64,000 nt of DNA, taken from NCBI GenBank assembly GCA_029204225.1, contig CM055103.1, positions 56,778,885 through 56,842,884 of the forward strand, read 5' to 3'. Below, piece by piece: positions 24,366 to 34,266 of the stretch (positions are counted from its first letter, which is position 1; every line of letters starts with the position of its first letter). This DNA is from Diphasiastrum complanatum. Taxonomy: Eukaryota; Streptophyta; Lycopodiopsida; Lycopodiales; Lycopodiaceae. Both the position numbers and the translations under genes were made by a program. The notes beneath the pieces were generated by a model. It was not told the origin of the DNA, did no database searches, and worked only from the letters and a program-made list of their open reading frames with translations.

Positions 24366-24655
24366 ACGGGTACCTCAGTGGTAGAGCACCCCACCGGAAT
24401 GGGGGAGCCACCTATGCCTAGCCTGTGGCTACCCGGCGCCCAGTCCCGGAGCTGCCCCGGCGGCACCTGCGCTAGGCCTGTGGCTGCCCGGGAGCCCGGC
24501 CTGGCGTTGCCCGTGAAAAATGGGCGCATTCCAATTTTCAACGGGCACCGCGAGCCCGCCACGCGTCAGGCAACGGGGGCCACCGAGGCCAAATGCATCC
24601 CACGCGCGACCCACGCCTTGGAACCCCCATGGCGGAGGTCCTAGGTTCACACACA
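24366..24655 (+). repeat. GC-rich tRNA-like island (possible Pol III-derived element)
   Basis: A sharply bounded GC-rich block in AT-rich DNA. It opens with a tRNA A-box-like stretch (CTCAGTGGTAGAGCACCCC, 24374-24392). It closes with a T-arm/B-box-like stretch (GGTCCTAGGTTCACAC, 24637-24652) followed by T7. About 240 bp separate the two, far more than in a tRNA. In between lie a direct repeat (CTGTGGCT.CCCGG at 24423 and 24477) and a long imperfect hairpin at 24509-24550 (TGCCCGT ... ACGGGCA). It could be a tRNA-derived SINE or a tRNA pseudogene split by an insertion. The long open frames on both strands here follow from GC content. Confidence 0.4.
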
Positions 24656-24659
24656 CCAA

Positions 24660-25570
24660 GTGTAAATTTTTTTCACAAAAACTACAACATTTATGACCAA
24701 TTTCATCAAATCATAAACAATAAATTATAATATTAATTTTCTGAAATTGTGAATGTGCATCATAAAATCGTAAATATTACATCATAAAAATTATGATGAC
24801 TTTCATGAACATTAATCTAAAATTTTTATTGTGAGCTATTAAACTACAAATATTTGATAATAAAATTTGTCATTACATTTGTAAAACTAATTGCAATATT
24901 GTGAATTTGCTATTCCAAAAATCATGTATAATTTTGTGACTATAGATCGTAAGATTGTCACATGGTGCATACTCAAATATAAAAATAATAATAATTATTG
25001 TCAAATGAAGACTACAATTGTTGAAAATCTAAAATCATTTATATCTTAATGAAATTGTAGATGTTGTTTTTAATTCACGATTCGCATTATTCAAATCACA
25101 AAATAGTTAATGTTGAAATCTAAAATGAAAAAAAAAAAAACATTTCAATTACTAAACAACGATGTAAAGTTAGAAAATGACGTTTATCCATTGATAGTGA
25201 TGGTCATCTCATGTCAAATATTTTACAAATTTTAAAACACCGCATTAATGGCAAGGCCTTTGTGGTATGTCACATCGTTCTTTGGAGGCGGTCAAGTTGG
25301 GCAACCGGGGGTTCATGAGAGAAGGAATCAAGGGGCTATATGATTCCAGCCCCAACTTCCGAGATAAGGATTAGAAATGAGAGTCCATCAACACCCATTG
25401 CAATGTGCACACAATTGTGAGCCAGCCCCTTTGAGATACCCATAGTGAGCCCTCTAGGATTGGAGGTCCCCATGAGATCCCCCGTGGGTCAGGGGGACTG
25501 GCCCTTATAATTACTAGATTACGTAGTCTACCATCATCAGCACTTTTGAACGTTAAGGGACTCTCAGCCT
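24660..25570. other. No gene recognised
   Basis: AT-rich to about 25200, then a more mixed stretch (25250-25510) with no open frame or known element. It probably includes the distal promoter of the P450 gene. Confidence 0.4.
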
Positions 25571-25578
25571 GTGATTGA

Positions 25579-25587
25579 TATAAATAG
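25579..25587 (+). promoter_or_regulatory. Candidate TATA box for the P450 gene
   Basis: TATAAATAG is a good plant TATA match, about 710 bp before the start codon. A long leader, or another promoter nearer the gene, would then be needed. No experimental start is available. Confidence 0.3.
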
Positions 25588-26029
25588 ATTCTAGTCCTCT
25601 ACAGCATTATAATCATGTTGCTCTTCCTAAAAGAATTCCAAACGGTGATGATCAGAGCAAGGAAGAGTTTGCGCCTCCTCCTAAAATAATTCAGATTGTG
25701 ATGGTCAGAGCAAGGAACAGTAGGTGAAGCATGATATTACATATATATGTATTGTGCTACCTAACAATTAGATAGGTAAGGTGCGACTTGTTGTTCTGCT
25801 TGATTTGACTAGTGTTGCTTGGTGTTTTCAACTCAGCTAATTATTGTGGTTGATTTGGCTGTTACTTGGTCTTTCGAACTCAGATCCACTTCCAGTAACA
25901 AGATATAAGGAGTTGCATCCTAGTTTCGGCATAAAGATCTAGCTATAAGGTTAACAGTGATCGTGCAGGCAGCCTGTTTCGTTCTTTGTAAGCTGAGCTG
26001 TTTTCTGTTGATGCTAGTAGGTAGTTACA

Positions 26030-26285
26030 AAACCCAAATCTGACAGTAATTTTTGATACGAATAACTAGCTACAAACCCGGACTTGAGATTAGCAGCTGC
26101 TGCTTGATTCTAGTGACTACTTACAAAAAGCAGACTTGATAAATGGCAGCCGCAACTTTCATGGAAGCTAGACTTGAGAATTATCAGCTGCAATAAAAGC
26201 CCCTTGAGAATTATCTGTTGCATGTTGATACCAGTAACTAGTTACGAAAGTCAGGCCTGAGATTTATCAACTGCAGCTGCCATAG
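26030..26285 (+). repeat. Degenerate repeats in the P450 leader
   Basis: Three to four loose copies of a unit of about 65 bp: AACTAGCTACAAAC-CGGACTTGAGATTAGCAGCTGC, GACTACTTACAAAAAGCAGACTTGATAAATGGCAGCCGC, AACTAGTTACGAAAGTCAGGCCTGAGATTTATCAACTGCAGCTGC. They lie directly upstream of the start codon. Confidence 0.55.
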
Positions 26286-26298
26286 ACGTTCTGCAACT

Positions 26299-27966
26299 AT
26301 GGAGATAGGGTACAATTGGTTGGCTTCACCATATCTCCTCGGAGTGGGTGCAGTTCTTGTAGTAGCGCTTGTGCGAAGCTTACTTCGCAGAGAACGATAC
26401 AAATTTCCTCCAGGTCCAGTTGGGCTACCCATCCTGGGAAACATTCCCAGCCTCTCGCCTCCCATCTACCGATGCTTCGCAAACATGGCCAAAACGTATG
26501 GTCCTATCATGACCGTGTGGATGGGAAGAGTGCCCAACATTGTCGTGTCCAGCGCTGAACTAGCCAAGGAAGTTCTCAAGACTTATGATCATGTGCTTGC
26601 ATCCAGACCTAGTCCGATCATTGCAGAGATCATGAACCATCCTGGCTATGATGTCGTGTGGACGCCACTAGGAAACCAGTGGCGTAACACTCGCAAGCTG
26701 TGTGTGAACGAGCTGCTTAACCCAACTGGGCTCAGTAGATTTCTGCCCATCAGAGTGGATGAATGCCAAAGACTGATAGCTGCAATAGAGTCTGCAGGAA
26801 AAGGATCCAAGCCTGTCATCCTTCGCAACCATCTGTGGATTACCATGATCAGCAGCTTCACAAGAATGCTCGCTGGGAAGAGGTACTCAATAGATGAGCC
26901 AGGAAATCCTGTTGGAAAAGGCTTGGAAGTTAAGCAGATCGTTGATGAGGCTCTCCGGCTGGGCAGTGCTTTCAATATTGGAGATTTTATACCCCTTGTC
27001 AGAAAGCTTGATCTGCAAGGTTATGAGAAGAAGCTGAGAAGTTTTAGATCGCGCATGGATGGGCTTATGGCTGACATGTGGAAAGGTCACGAGCAGCATG
27101 GCTTACAGGAAGAAAAGGAAAGAGATTTTCTTGACATTCTCCTCAAGTTGAAGACAAAGTACGACCTGGATGACGTGACAATAGCAAATGTGATGTGGGT
27201 GAGGGTAGCAAAATCAATTAATTCCTCTTTCTCTTTTTTCCTATATCTCCTTCTTCGTTCATCCCTCTTTCTCTCTCTATCTTATAATTCTCTATCTCTC
27301 AATTTCTCTCTCTACCCCCTTCTCTATCTCTCTGAGTCCTATCTTGGTTGCATGCAGAATATGATCTTTGCAGGCTCTGATACGACGGTGGCTAGCCTAG
27401 AATGGACATTGGCCGAGCTACTCATTCATCCCGAAATGCTTGTCAAGGCACAGAAGGAGGTGGATTCTGTAGTGGGGAGCAACAGGCCAATCGAAGAAGA
27501 AGATCTGCCCAAAATGAAATATCTCAACTGGGCATACAAGGAAGCATTGCGTGTTCATCCACCCACTGCCATGCTTCTTCCTCATCTAAGCACAGAGGCC
27601 TGCACCATCGCTGGCTACAACATCCCTCCTGGAACAGTCATCCACGTAAATGCTTGGGCCATATCTCGAGATCCTGCCTATTGGAGAGACCCGGAGAGCT
27701 ATCTGCCCGAGAGATATGAAGCCGAAGATGTGGATATGCGTGGATTTGACTTCAGATTACTGCCGTTTGGAGCAGGCAGGCGAGGCTGCCCCGGCATTCA
27801 GCTTGCAGTCAACTCCAGTGTCCTACTTCTTGCAAACCTCCTCCGTAAATTTAAATGGAGCCTTCCTCCGGGTGTTCATCCCCAGGATGTGGACATGACT
27901 GAGGCTTTTGGATTTGTTCAGAACATGAAAGTTCCTATCTCAGCTATCGCTACTGTGAGGGTTTAA
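26299..27966 (+). CDS. Cytochrome P450 (clan 71, A-type), two exons
   Basis: A haem-thiolate monooxygenase, expected on the ER membrane and fed by NADPH-P450 reductase; the substrate cannot be told. Exon 1 is 26299-27198 and exon 2 is 27358-27966, giving 502 residues, normal for plant P450s. Visible parts: N-terminal membrane helix (about 10-29), basic stretch and hinge KFPPGPVGLP (35-44), I-helix AGSDTT (305-310), ExxR as EALR (362-365), and haem loop FGAGRRGCPG with Cys444. The 159-bp intron has GTGAGG/GCAG borders and a CT-rich interior. It interrupts just before the I-helix, where many clan-71 genes have one. It is a multiple of three and stop-free, so the unspliced frame reads as 555 residues. 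The start is the first Met before the membrane helix. No damage is seen, so the gene is probably functional. General look: CYP75/CYP98/CYP71-like, family not assignable by eye. Confidence 0.93.
   Translation: MEIGYNWLASPYLLGVGAVLVVALVRSLLRRERYKFPPGPVGLPILGNIPSLSPPIYRCFANMAKTYGPIMTVWMGRVPNIVVSSAELAKEVLKTYDHVLASRPSPIIAEIMNHPGYDVVWTPLGNQWRNTRKLCVNELLNPTGLSRFLPIRVDECQRLIAAIESAGKGSKPVILRNHLWITMISSFTRMLAGKRYSIDEPGNPVGKGLEVKQIVDEALRLGSAFNIGDFIPLVRKLDLQGYEKKLRSFRSRMDGLMADMWKGHEQHGLQEEKERDFLDILLKLKTKYDLDDVTIANVMWVRVAKSINSSFSFFLYLLLRSSLFLSLSYNSLSLNFSLYPLLYLSESYLGCMQNMIFAGSDTTVASLEWTLAELLIHPEMLVKAQKEVDSVVGSNRPIEEEDLPKMKYLNWAYKEALRVHPPTAMLLPHLSTEACTIAGYNIPPGTVIHVNAWAISRDPAYWRDPESYLPERYEAEDVDMRGFDFRLLPFGAGRRGCPGIQLAVNSSVLLLANLLRKFKWSLPPGVHPQDVDMTEAFGFVQNMKVPISAIATVRV
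27199..27357 (+). other. In-frame, stop-free intron of the P450 gene
   Basis: Donor TGG|GTGAGG, acceptor TTGCATGCAG|AAT, strongly CT-rich. 159 bp = 53 codons with no stop. Removing it joins codons for Trp and Asn-Met-Ile-Phe-Ala-Gly, restoring the normal approach to the I-helix. Confidence 0.85.
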
Positions 27967-30150
27967 CTAGATTCAAGCATCAATGACATCCAATTTCCAC
28001 ATCGACAGACATCACGGCTTCACCCACCATCTCTCCGCTTATGCAGATATCCTTCTACTCGTAGGCTCATTATATCAGTTCAATCTCATGGTTCATACGT
28101 ATATATAGTTTCTTTGTTGAACTTGTTTTATCACCTAAAATTCTTGTGACATCCTGAGAAAGACACAATCTTGCTTATCACATATGACTTAATTACCCAA
28201 TACTTATGGATCTTGTTTTCTTCTCACTTTTATCAAAGTCTTCTATATCAAGGCCCACTTCCATGTCTGAGCAGATTGGTCTTCCACCTCCAAAACTTAA
28301 TGCTCTATTTACACTAGTTGTTGGATCATGCCTCTAGTATCACTATATGAATGTAACACCATTGCTTGTTTTTTATATATTGAAATGGTTTTGGCCATCA
28401 TATAAATCTACAAATAGCAGTATCATCTTGGTGTTTACATGCCTTTTTATAAGTTTTATATGTCCAAAAAGCAAAATCCCCTTCACAAAGTCAAATTAAA
28501 CATTGAATATCCACAATTAGTATAGAAGTTGCAGGTTACATTTGGTAACTCACAAGAATAAGGCCCAACCAATTCTCCATGATTAATGACTAACTTTTGA
28601 ATGTGCACCAAAACGGCATGTCCAAAGGATAGCTCACCAACCAACCACCAATGTCAAAATAACCTCACATATTTCATGCTCTCCCTTAAGCCAAACACAA
28701 TGGTCATTTGCTAAAGCTAGTCTCCAAACAATGGCCTTTGACAAACAAGGAGAGAACATACACATTAATAGTTCCGAATGCTAGCAAGCTCTTCACTTTT
28801 TCAACTCTTGAGATCTTCAACACTACATTAAACACCTGAAATCTCTTCTTCTAAACGAAAAATTATGTCCTCCTTCGTAGAATGGTCTCGTTCCTTAGTG
28901 TGCAAGGGTTGCTATTCCTCCCAAATTGAGAAGCTTCCAATTAACCATAGATCAATCCTACCAATCCTCTATGAATTTTCCATTGAAAGTGTACAACATT
29001 GATTTGGAAATTTAGCTAATGAGATTCTAGTGCACGACTATGCATTGGCAACAATTGGCATCCCCTTAGTTAGAATAAAAGTCGATTCACTGTGTCTCTA
29101 TACCGTGGGTCCAGTCAAGTGACTAGGACCAGTAGCACTCGTGACGAGACAATCATCATGTCAGCAGCAACCCTCATGCATGGGTTGCCACATGAAAGTT
29201 ACTTATGTACAATGTTCCTAGTTTTGAAATATAGTTTTGCTATGTGGAGCTTGGAGAGTCCTTTTCTAAGAGTTTATCTTTCTATGCTAATTTGTGGTCC
29301 TGTTTGATGCAAATTTTAACTTCGTATCACAGTCTGACAGGGTCCGTGCATAGAATAGAGTTGTCGTTGAAGAGAAATTGGTATTTCGAGAGTTTGGGAT
29401 TTACGGTGACTAGAAAGCAAGAAGCGGAGAACTGATGTATTGATTCAGGCATATGTAGTCAGACTGGCTACTTTAGCTTGGCATAGAATCTAACGAGGTT
29501 AAAAACGGACAACAACTATGAAATTTGCAATCGGTCTTTTGGAAGAACCGGGCGAGGGTCACAATTTTTCTGCAAAATCAATCATATCTTTGTCGTTTCT
29601 ATACTGTTTTGCATGTCGTAAGGACAAGAGCATGTCGTAAGGACAAGAAGCTGGCTGTAGGAAGTCAATGGATAGCCAGAGAAATTTCTAGAGATTTATG
29701 TTAGAATTTTGGCTACTGGTAGAGAAGAATAATGGATATCAGGACTCTAAAATCTTCAGTTCTCCACCAATTTTCCTAATCAAAGGCTTTGTGGACTCAA
29801 AATCAGCAGGGCAACTTTGGATGTGGTGTCAGATCAGACTCAAATCTATTGAAATATGAGCTTAATCTAGCCCAAGGCATGGTAGGAGGGCACGACCTAG
29901 AGAGAGAGAGAGAGGAAGGGAGAGACCTGACAGTTGCTCACATGCACCCAGATAAACTGCATGCTCAGCGCTCCGAAGTATGTAGCGCTTTAAGAAATCC
30001 ATTTTAATCAGTCCTAACTGTGAGATGAGGGCTCATGTTGATTGACGACTGAGATCGAGCAAAGTTTCAGTGGTCGAGATTAAGTCTCTCTAGATCGACG
30101 GCCGAGATGGATTTGAAAGGGACCGAAGGGCATTGAAGTGCATACTGCCC
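27967..30150. other. No gene recognised downstream of the P450
   Basis: It probably starts with the P450 3' UTR. Open frames are short (29092-29307, 29789-30007) and match nothing I know. An 18-bp tandem duplication (CATGTCGTAAGGACAAGA) lies at about 29611-29648. A short GA run lies near 29898-29914. Confidence 0.4.
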
Positions 30151-30159
30151 TTCAACTTC

Positions 30160-30590
30160 TATAAAAATTATCACTTTGAAGAGTAGCCAATGTCCTGAGG
30201 TCCTTGAAGGGTGTCATTTCTTCAGCTTTTTTAAAAATAGTTCAAAAATGAAAAGGGTTTTTATTTTCATGTCCTAAGCCTGTTTTGGACCAAACGAAGG
30301 GCACCAAAACTGTATTTCAAGTACAGTGCCACAAAATAGAGTGATTATCTCAAAGAAAGTGCTAAGTGGATGCAAGAACTCATTTGCCCCTTTTGTGGAG
30401 CATGTAGTTGGGGGTGTGTGGTAAAAAGCATTTCAAAATGAAAAGCATTCTTATTGAGAAGGAACTATGGGATAGACAGGAAGGCAAGAAGAGCACTAAT
30501 CGTCATCAACTTGTCTGTGAAGGATCACATCATTACGCACATCAACGATGTAGTTATTTCAAGACATGATTGAGATGTATTGAATGTGAG
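30160..30590 (+). pseudogene. Decayed copia leader/gag relic
   Basis: 30435-30590 reads as a Gag start (MKSILIEKELWDRQEG, then shifted), matching the better preserved minus-strand gag at 59008-59241 (MKNILIEKELWDVVTG). The upstream stretch 30170-30430, with CCAAACGAAGGGCACC at 30290-30306, resembles the reverse complement of 59590-59760. The two regions are therefore diverged copies of one copia-like family in opposite orientation. Confidence 0.6.
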
Positions 30591-31350
30591 AAATTCAAAT
30601 CCAAAACATACTTGATGGATTAACAAGATCTTGGCTAAATTTGGATGCACATATAGAATCATTCACAAGCTAAAAATCATACATCTACCATGCTAGAATT
30701 GCAAAATTCATGTAGATGCGATCATAAACACTAAGATCTGATATGGTATTGTCCATGTCCATACAACAGCAGCAGCAAACAATATTTCACACGTGGATCC
30801 AAGTACAACAAGAAAATTCACATTCTATAGACTATAACTCACAATATCATGAGAAATATGAAAGGGATGAACATAGAATCAAAAGAGAAAAGTTCTCCAC
30901 ATAGAAAGAGTACTTGAAGATACTTCAGATCCAAAACAAATTTGATGGATCAACAAGATCTTGGCTAAATTGGGGTGCACATCTAGAATCATTCAGAAGC
31001 TAGAAATCATACATCTACCATGCTAGAATTGCGAAATTCATGTAGATCTGATCATAAAGACTAAGATCTGATATGGTACTATCCATGTCCGTACAACAAC
31101 AGCAAACAATACTTCACACGTGTGGATCCAAGTACAACAAGAAAATTCACATTCTATGCACTAGAACTCAAGATATCATGAGAAATATGAAAGATATGAA
31201 TGTGAAAAATTAGAGATCAAAACACATTTAGTTCATCAATGATCTTTAGCCAAATTTGGTTGCACATCTAGAAATAGCTAGAAGATAGAAATCACTACTT
31301 TATGCATGCTAGAACTTACAAATGCATAATGATCTGATCATAAACTCTTG
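30591..31350. repeat. Tandem repeat, about 310-bp unit, 2.5 copies
   Basis: Unit landmarks: CTTGATGGATTAACAAGATC, CATCTACCATGCTAGAATTG, CACTAAGATCTGATATGGTA, TTCACACGTG(TG)GATCC, AAGTACAACAAGAAAATTC, and ATCATGAGAAATATGAAAG. Copies start near 30598, 30917 and 31215 (partial). TTCACACGTGTGGATCC is the reverse complement of a word in the copia LTR at 10412-10430. The block may therefore come from LTR ends in minus orientation. Confidence 0.65.
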
Positions 31351-31365
31351 AATATGACTTAGGAG

Positions 31366-32135
31366 ATGAATTCATATGTTCTTATTGCGTTTGTTCCATA
31401 TGGTCCTTCATTGTATCATCTAGAAAACACCTTGAAACACATAGTAGGTTCATTTTCTATACAATATGGATCGTATACCAAGGGAAACATGCATACTAAA
31501 AAGTATATTCTCAGTCACGATCTTTGTATAGTTATGGCATTCATATCCAAGACGGAAGAAAAAACAGATTGGAAAGGTTTAATAGATATTGGTGGCAATC
31601 AAATGCCATCCCTTATCTACCAGGAAATTGAAGATGATGTTGAACCGATGCAGAGTTGTTGGAAGAAAAATCAAAAGCTACAATTTTTTATAAGCCAATT
31701 CTGTATGAACAATGTCACCTTGTTGGAGGAGGAATAAGCAAATATCCTAAGGATCGTCAACTATATGTCAATATAATCTCTTCGTTTTGTCCCAAAGCCG
31801 GAAAAGTCGTACTCGATGCTTATACTGGAGGATATTGTACGATTGTTCATGATGGTTGATGTTCAATTCAGAAGTCAAAATTTTTTATAGACACGCAAGT
31901 TTGCATGAGGACCTCAATAAGGATAATGTCACAATAGACCTTGCATAGGAAAAACTTTTCGAAGACTTTTTGAAATCATTGGATCAAGCATCACAAGAGC
32001 TCCAAGTTTACGATATCCAAAAAGATACCTTGTATGAAGATCCAAATATCAATGCTGGTAGAGAATTTTTTGTGGAGGCCAAAATACCTATGGGCATTGC
32101 ACAACAATCACTACAAGAAGAACAGTTAGATACAT
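31366..32135 (+). pseudogene. Decayed, possibly methyltransferase-like sequence
   Basis: 31366-31737 is open for 123 codons (YVLIAFVPYGPSLYHLENTL). A second frame to 31859 reads KYPKDRQLYVNIISSFC, then KVVLDAYTGGYCTIVHD. The last part resembles the glycine-rich SAM-binding strand-loop (VLDxFxGxG) after a PK-xxx-FCP stretch seen in DNA/RNA N-methyltransferases. This is suggestive only: the glycine loop is imperfect, frames change, and no DPPY-type catalytic motif is visible. The stretch to 32135 has several short frames ending in stops. It lies just upstream of the NIF-like sequence on the same strand and could be part of the same old gene or an old element. Confidence 0.25.
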
Positions 32136-32504
32136 AGTTGGTGGGAACTACGATAAGAGACAAAAATAAATTTCTTTTTGATTACATTGTTTATGTTCAA
32201 TATATTCATTATATTGGACAAGGAGGATAATATGAATTTGTTTTTTGAGCTACAAGATTAAAATTCACTATTTGTTAGTTCAATTATTGTTGGTTTTCTT
32301 TAAAGTATCAACTTGGTTGTCCTTTATAATATGCGTAACACTTTGAATTATAATTTTAATTCTACGTTCTTAAATTCCACAAAGTTTAAAAATCACAATT
32401 TAAATGATCTTTAAAATTTACTTGGTAGTTTATAGGTTTTAAGATTTCTTTTTGTAAATATAATATTACTCATGTTTTGATATATCACTTTAAATATGTT
32501 TTTC

Positions 32505-33004
32505 AGGTTCAAACGACCAGACAGTATGATGATAACATATATATTATCTTAGATCTAAATGGCGTTATTTTAAAATGATGGGACAAACATCCTGGCTTGA
32601 GAAATATTCACAAATTTCAAGGAAAGTGGATACAGCTATGCCCAGGATGGTTGGAGTTTTTTAGCAAACTTTTATCATTGTTTAAAGTTGGAATCTGGTC
32701 AACAATGGCTTACAAAAATATCTTGAGCATATACTCGTTTATGGAGCGTCAAGCTAGGCACAAAATACCATTTTTTATGATATGGGGCGAGGAGAATTGC
32801 TATCAACAAAAAGATATGATTAGACCAGATAAAAATAATGTTATTGCTGACTTCAAACCTTTGTGCTTTGATTGGAAACATTTTTATTCAAACTTAAATA
32901 GTCATAATACAATATTAATCGATGACTCACCATACAAAGCATGTATGACCAATCCATTCAATTGTATTTTTCCAGAAATATTTGATGGATATAATGATGA
33001 CAAT
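32505..33004 (+). pseudogene. NIF/FCP1-like HAD phosphatase, 5' part, split by a retrotransposon
   Basis: After a good 3' splice-type sequence (TTTTTCAG, near 32501-32508) the frame reads DNIYIILDLNGVIL, the first HAD motif position. It meets an in-frame TGA at 32576-32578 and then continues: PGLRNIHKFQGKW, PGWLEFFSKLLSLFKVGIWS, and ILIDDSPYKACMTNPFN, the last acidic HAD motif of NLI-interacting-factor phosphatases. Members of this family remove phosphate from Ser/Thr, for example on the RNA polymerase II tail. Here the canonical DxDx(T/V) reads DLNG, so the second catalytic aspartate is already Asn. The frame is broken at 33004 by the copia insertion and resumes at 38871. I judge it a pseudogene, or a relic of a catalytically dead paralogue, before the insertion. 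Confidence 0.6.
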
Positions 33005-33657
33005 TGTGAAAAATTGTCAACTAGTAGTATTTTCCTAACTTGAGATTTTGTAGGCCTATGGCCAAATAAAAGTTAGAGATAGGTTCATACATGTATGTAG
33101 AGGCCCAAAGTATGTGTACACTACTTTTGAGGTCACATTAATTAGAGGAGGTCGAGTGTGGAGCTCTTCTATTGGCTCATAATTTGGTGCATTCCTATTT
33201 GACCAAATTTCTAGGTATATGGGTGAATCCTATTGGACCCCAATTTTAGCCTATCATAAGACAAGTGGCCAAGAGGCACTATGGCTGCTATAAATAGCCA
33301 TCTCCACGAGTATGTACACATCTCATTTTCATTCTATTGAATGAATGTTATGCTCTTTGAAGGTCCATCTTCTTCTCTCTCACTTTTTTGTTCATATCTT
33401 GCATTCTAGCCACTAGAATTGTGATTTCTTTGTTGCTATGGCTTCACACGTGTGAAATGCAGGTTGTAGGCTCTGAAGTACGGACAGGGACAGCAAGTTT
33501 CTGTTTGTGGAAGCTTATGATCAGATTTTGATGTTTAGTTGATGTTTAGTATGCTTAACATCACAATTTCTATCATTTTTTCAATCTAGATGTGCATAAC
33601 TTCCATGGCCAAGATCTTTATGAAACTTTAGCATCTTTTGGATCTGAGTTTTTCACA
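33005..33657 (+). repeat. 5' LTR (653 bp)
   Basis: TGTGAAAAATT ... TTTTTCACA. TATA-like CTATAAATAG at 33289-33298 suggests transcription starting near 33325. Confidence 0.95.
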
Positions 33658-33669
33658 TGGTATCAGAGC
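33658..33669 (+). promoter_or_regulatory. Primer-binding site (initiator tRNA-Met)
   Basis: TGGTATCAGAGC is complementary to the 3' end of initiator tRNA-Met, the usual copia primer. It begins directly after the LTR. Confidence 0.9.
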
Positions 33670-34266
33670 ATTAGGCGGCCAAATGTGCAGGTTTTGCCAG
33701 ATTTAGAAGAGATTTGTGGGCGAGTTTGCTTTTGTAGCATTCCAATCAAGTTTCTAGCTAAAAATCTTGTTGATTTATGTGTAGAAATTGGATCTTTGTG
33801 ATCAAAACATCATTTGTATGCATTTCAATTGAAGTAGGGCGAATTCCCTCTGTACTTATCAGAATAAGGAGACAAAAATTGTTTTGGAAAGAGGGAGATG
33901 CAAGATCCAACAAGATCCTATTAGTTTTCCATTCTAGCATATAGTTTTTTGATTCAATTTCTTGCTTCTTCATGTCAAAAACTTCAAAATTGATGTAACC
34001 CTCTGATTTTCAGTTTGCTGAATGATTCAAGAGTGTATTTCAATCTTAGGAGTGAGGGAAAAGCAAGTATATTGAGGTTTGGTCTTGGTTTGATCAAGAA
34101 ATCATAAAACTAGTGGCTAAAATTAAGGAAAAAGTGAGGAAAAGAGAGAAAAAGTAAGGTTTTAGGTTCCAAATCTTTGTGATTTCTTCTTGTGTTTCAT
34201 TTGTTGATTCAAGAGAGTGCTTAGTGCATTGGAACAGGTCAAAGATCAGAGATCAATCATTGCAAC

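Noticed and set aside
24276-24662. Overlapping open frames of 76-122 codons on both strands
   Set aside because: They arise from the stop-poor GC-rich island; no domain, start context or splice logic supports coding.
29092-30007. Short open frames downstream of the P450
   Set aside because: Each is about 60-70 codons, with no motif and overlapping alternatives in other frames.
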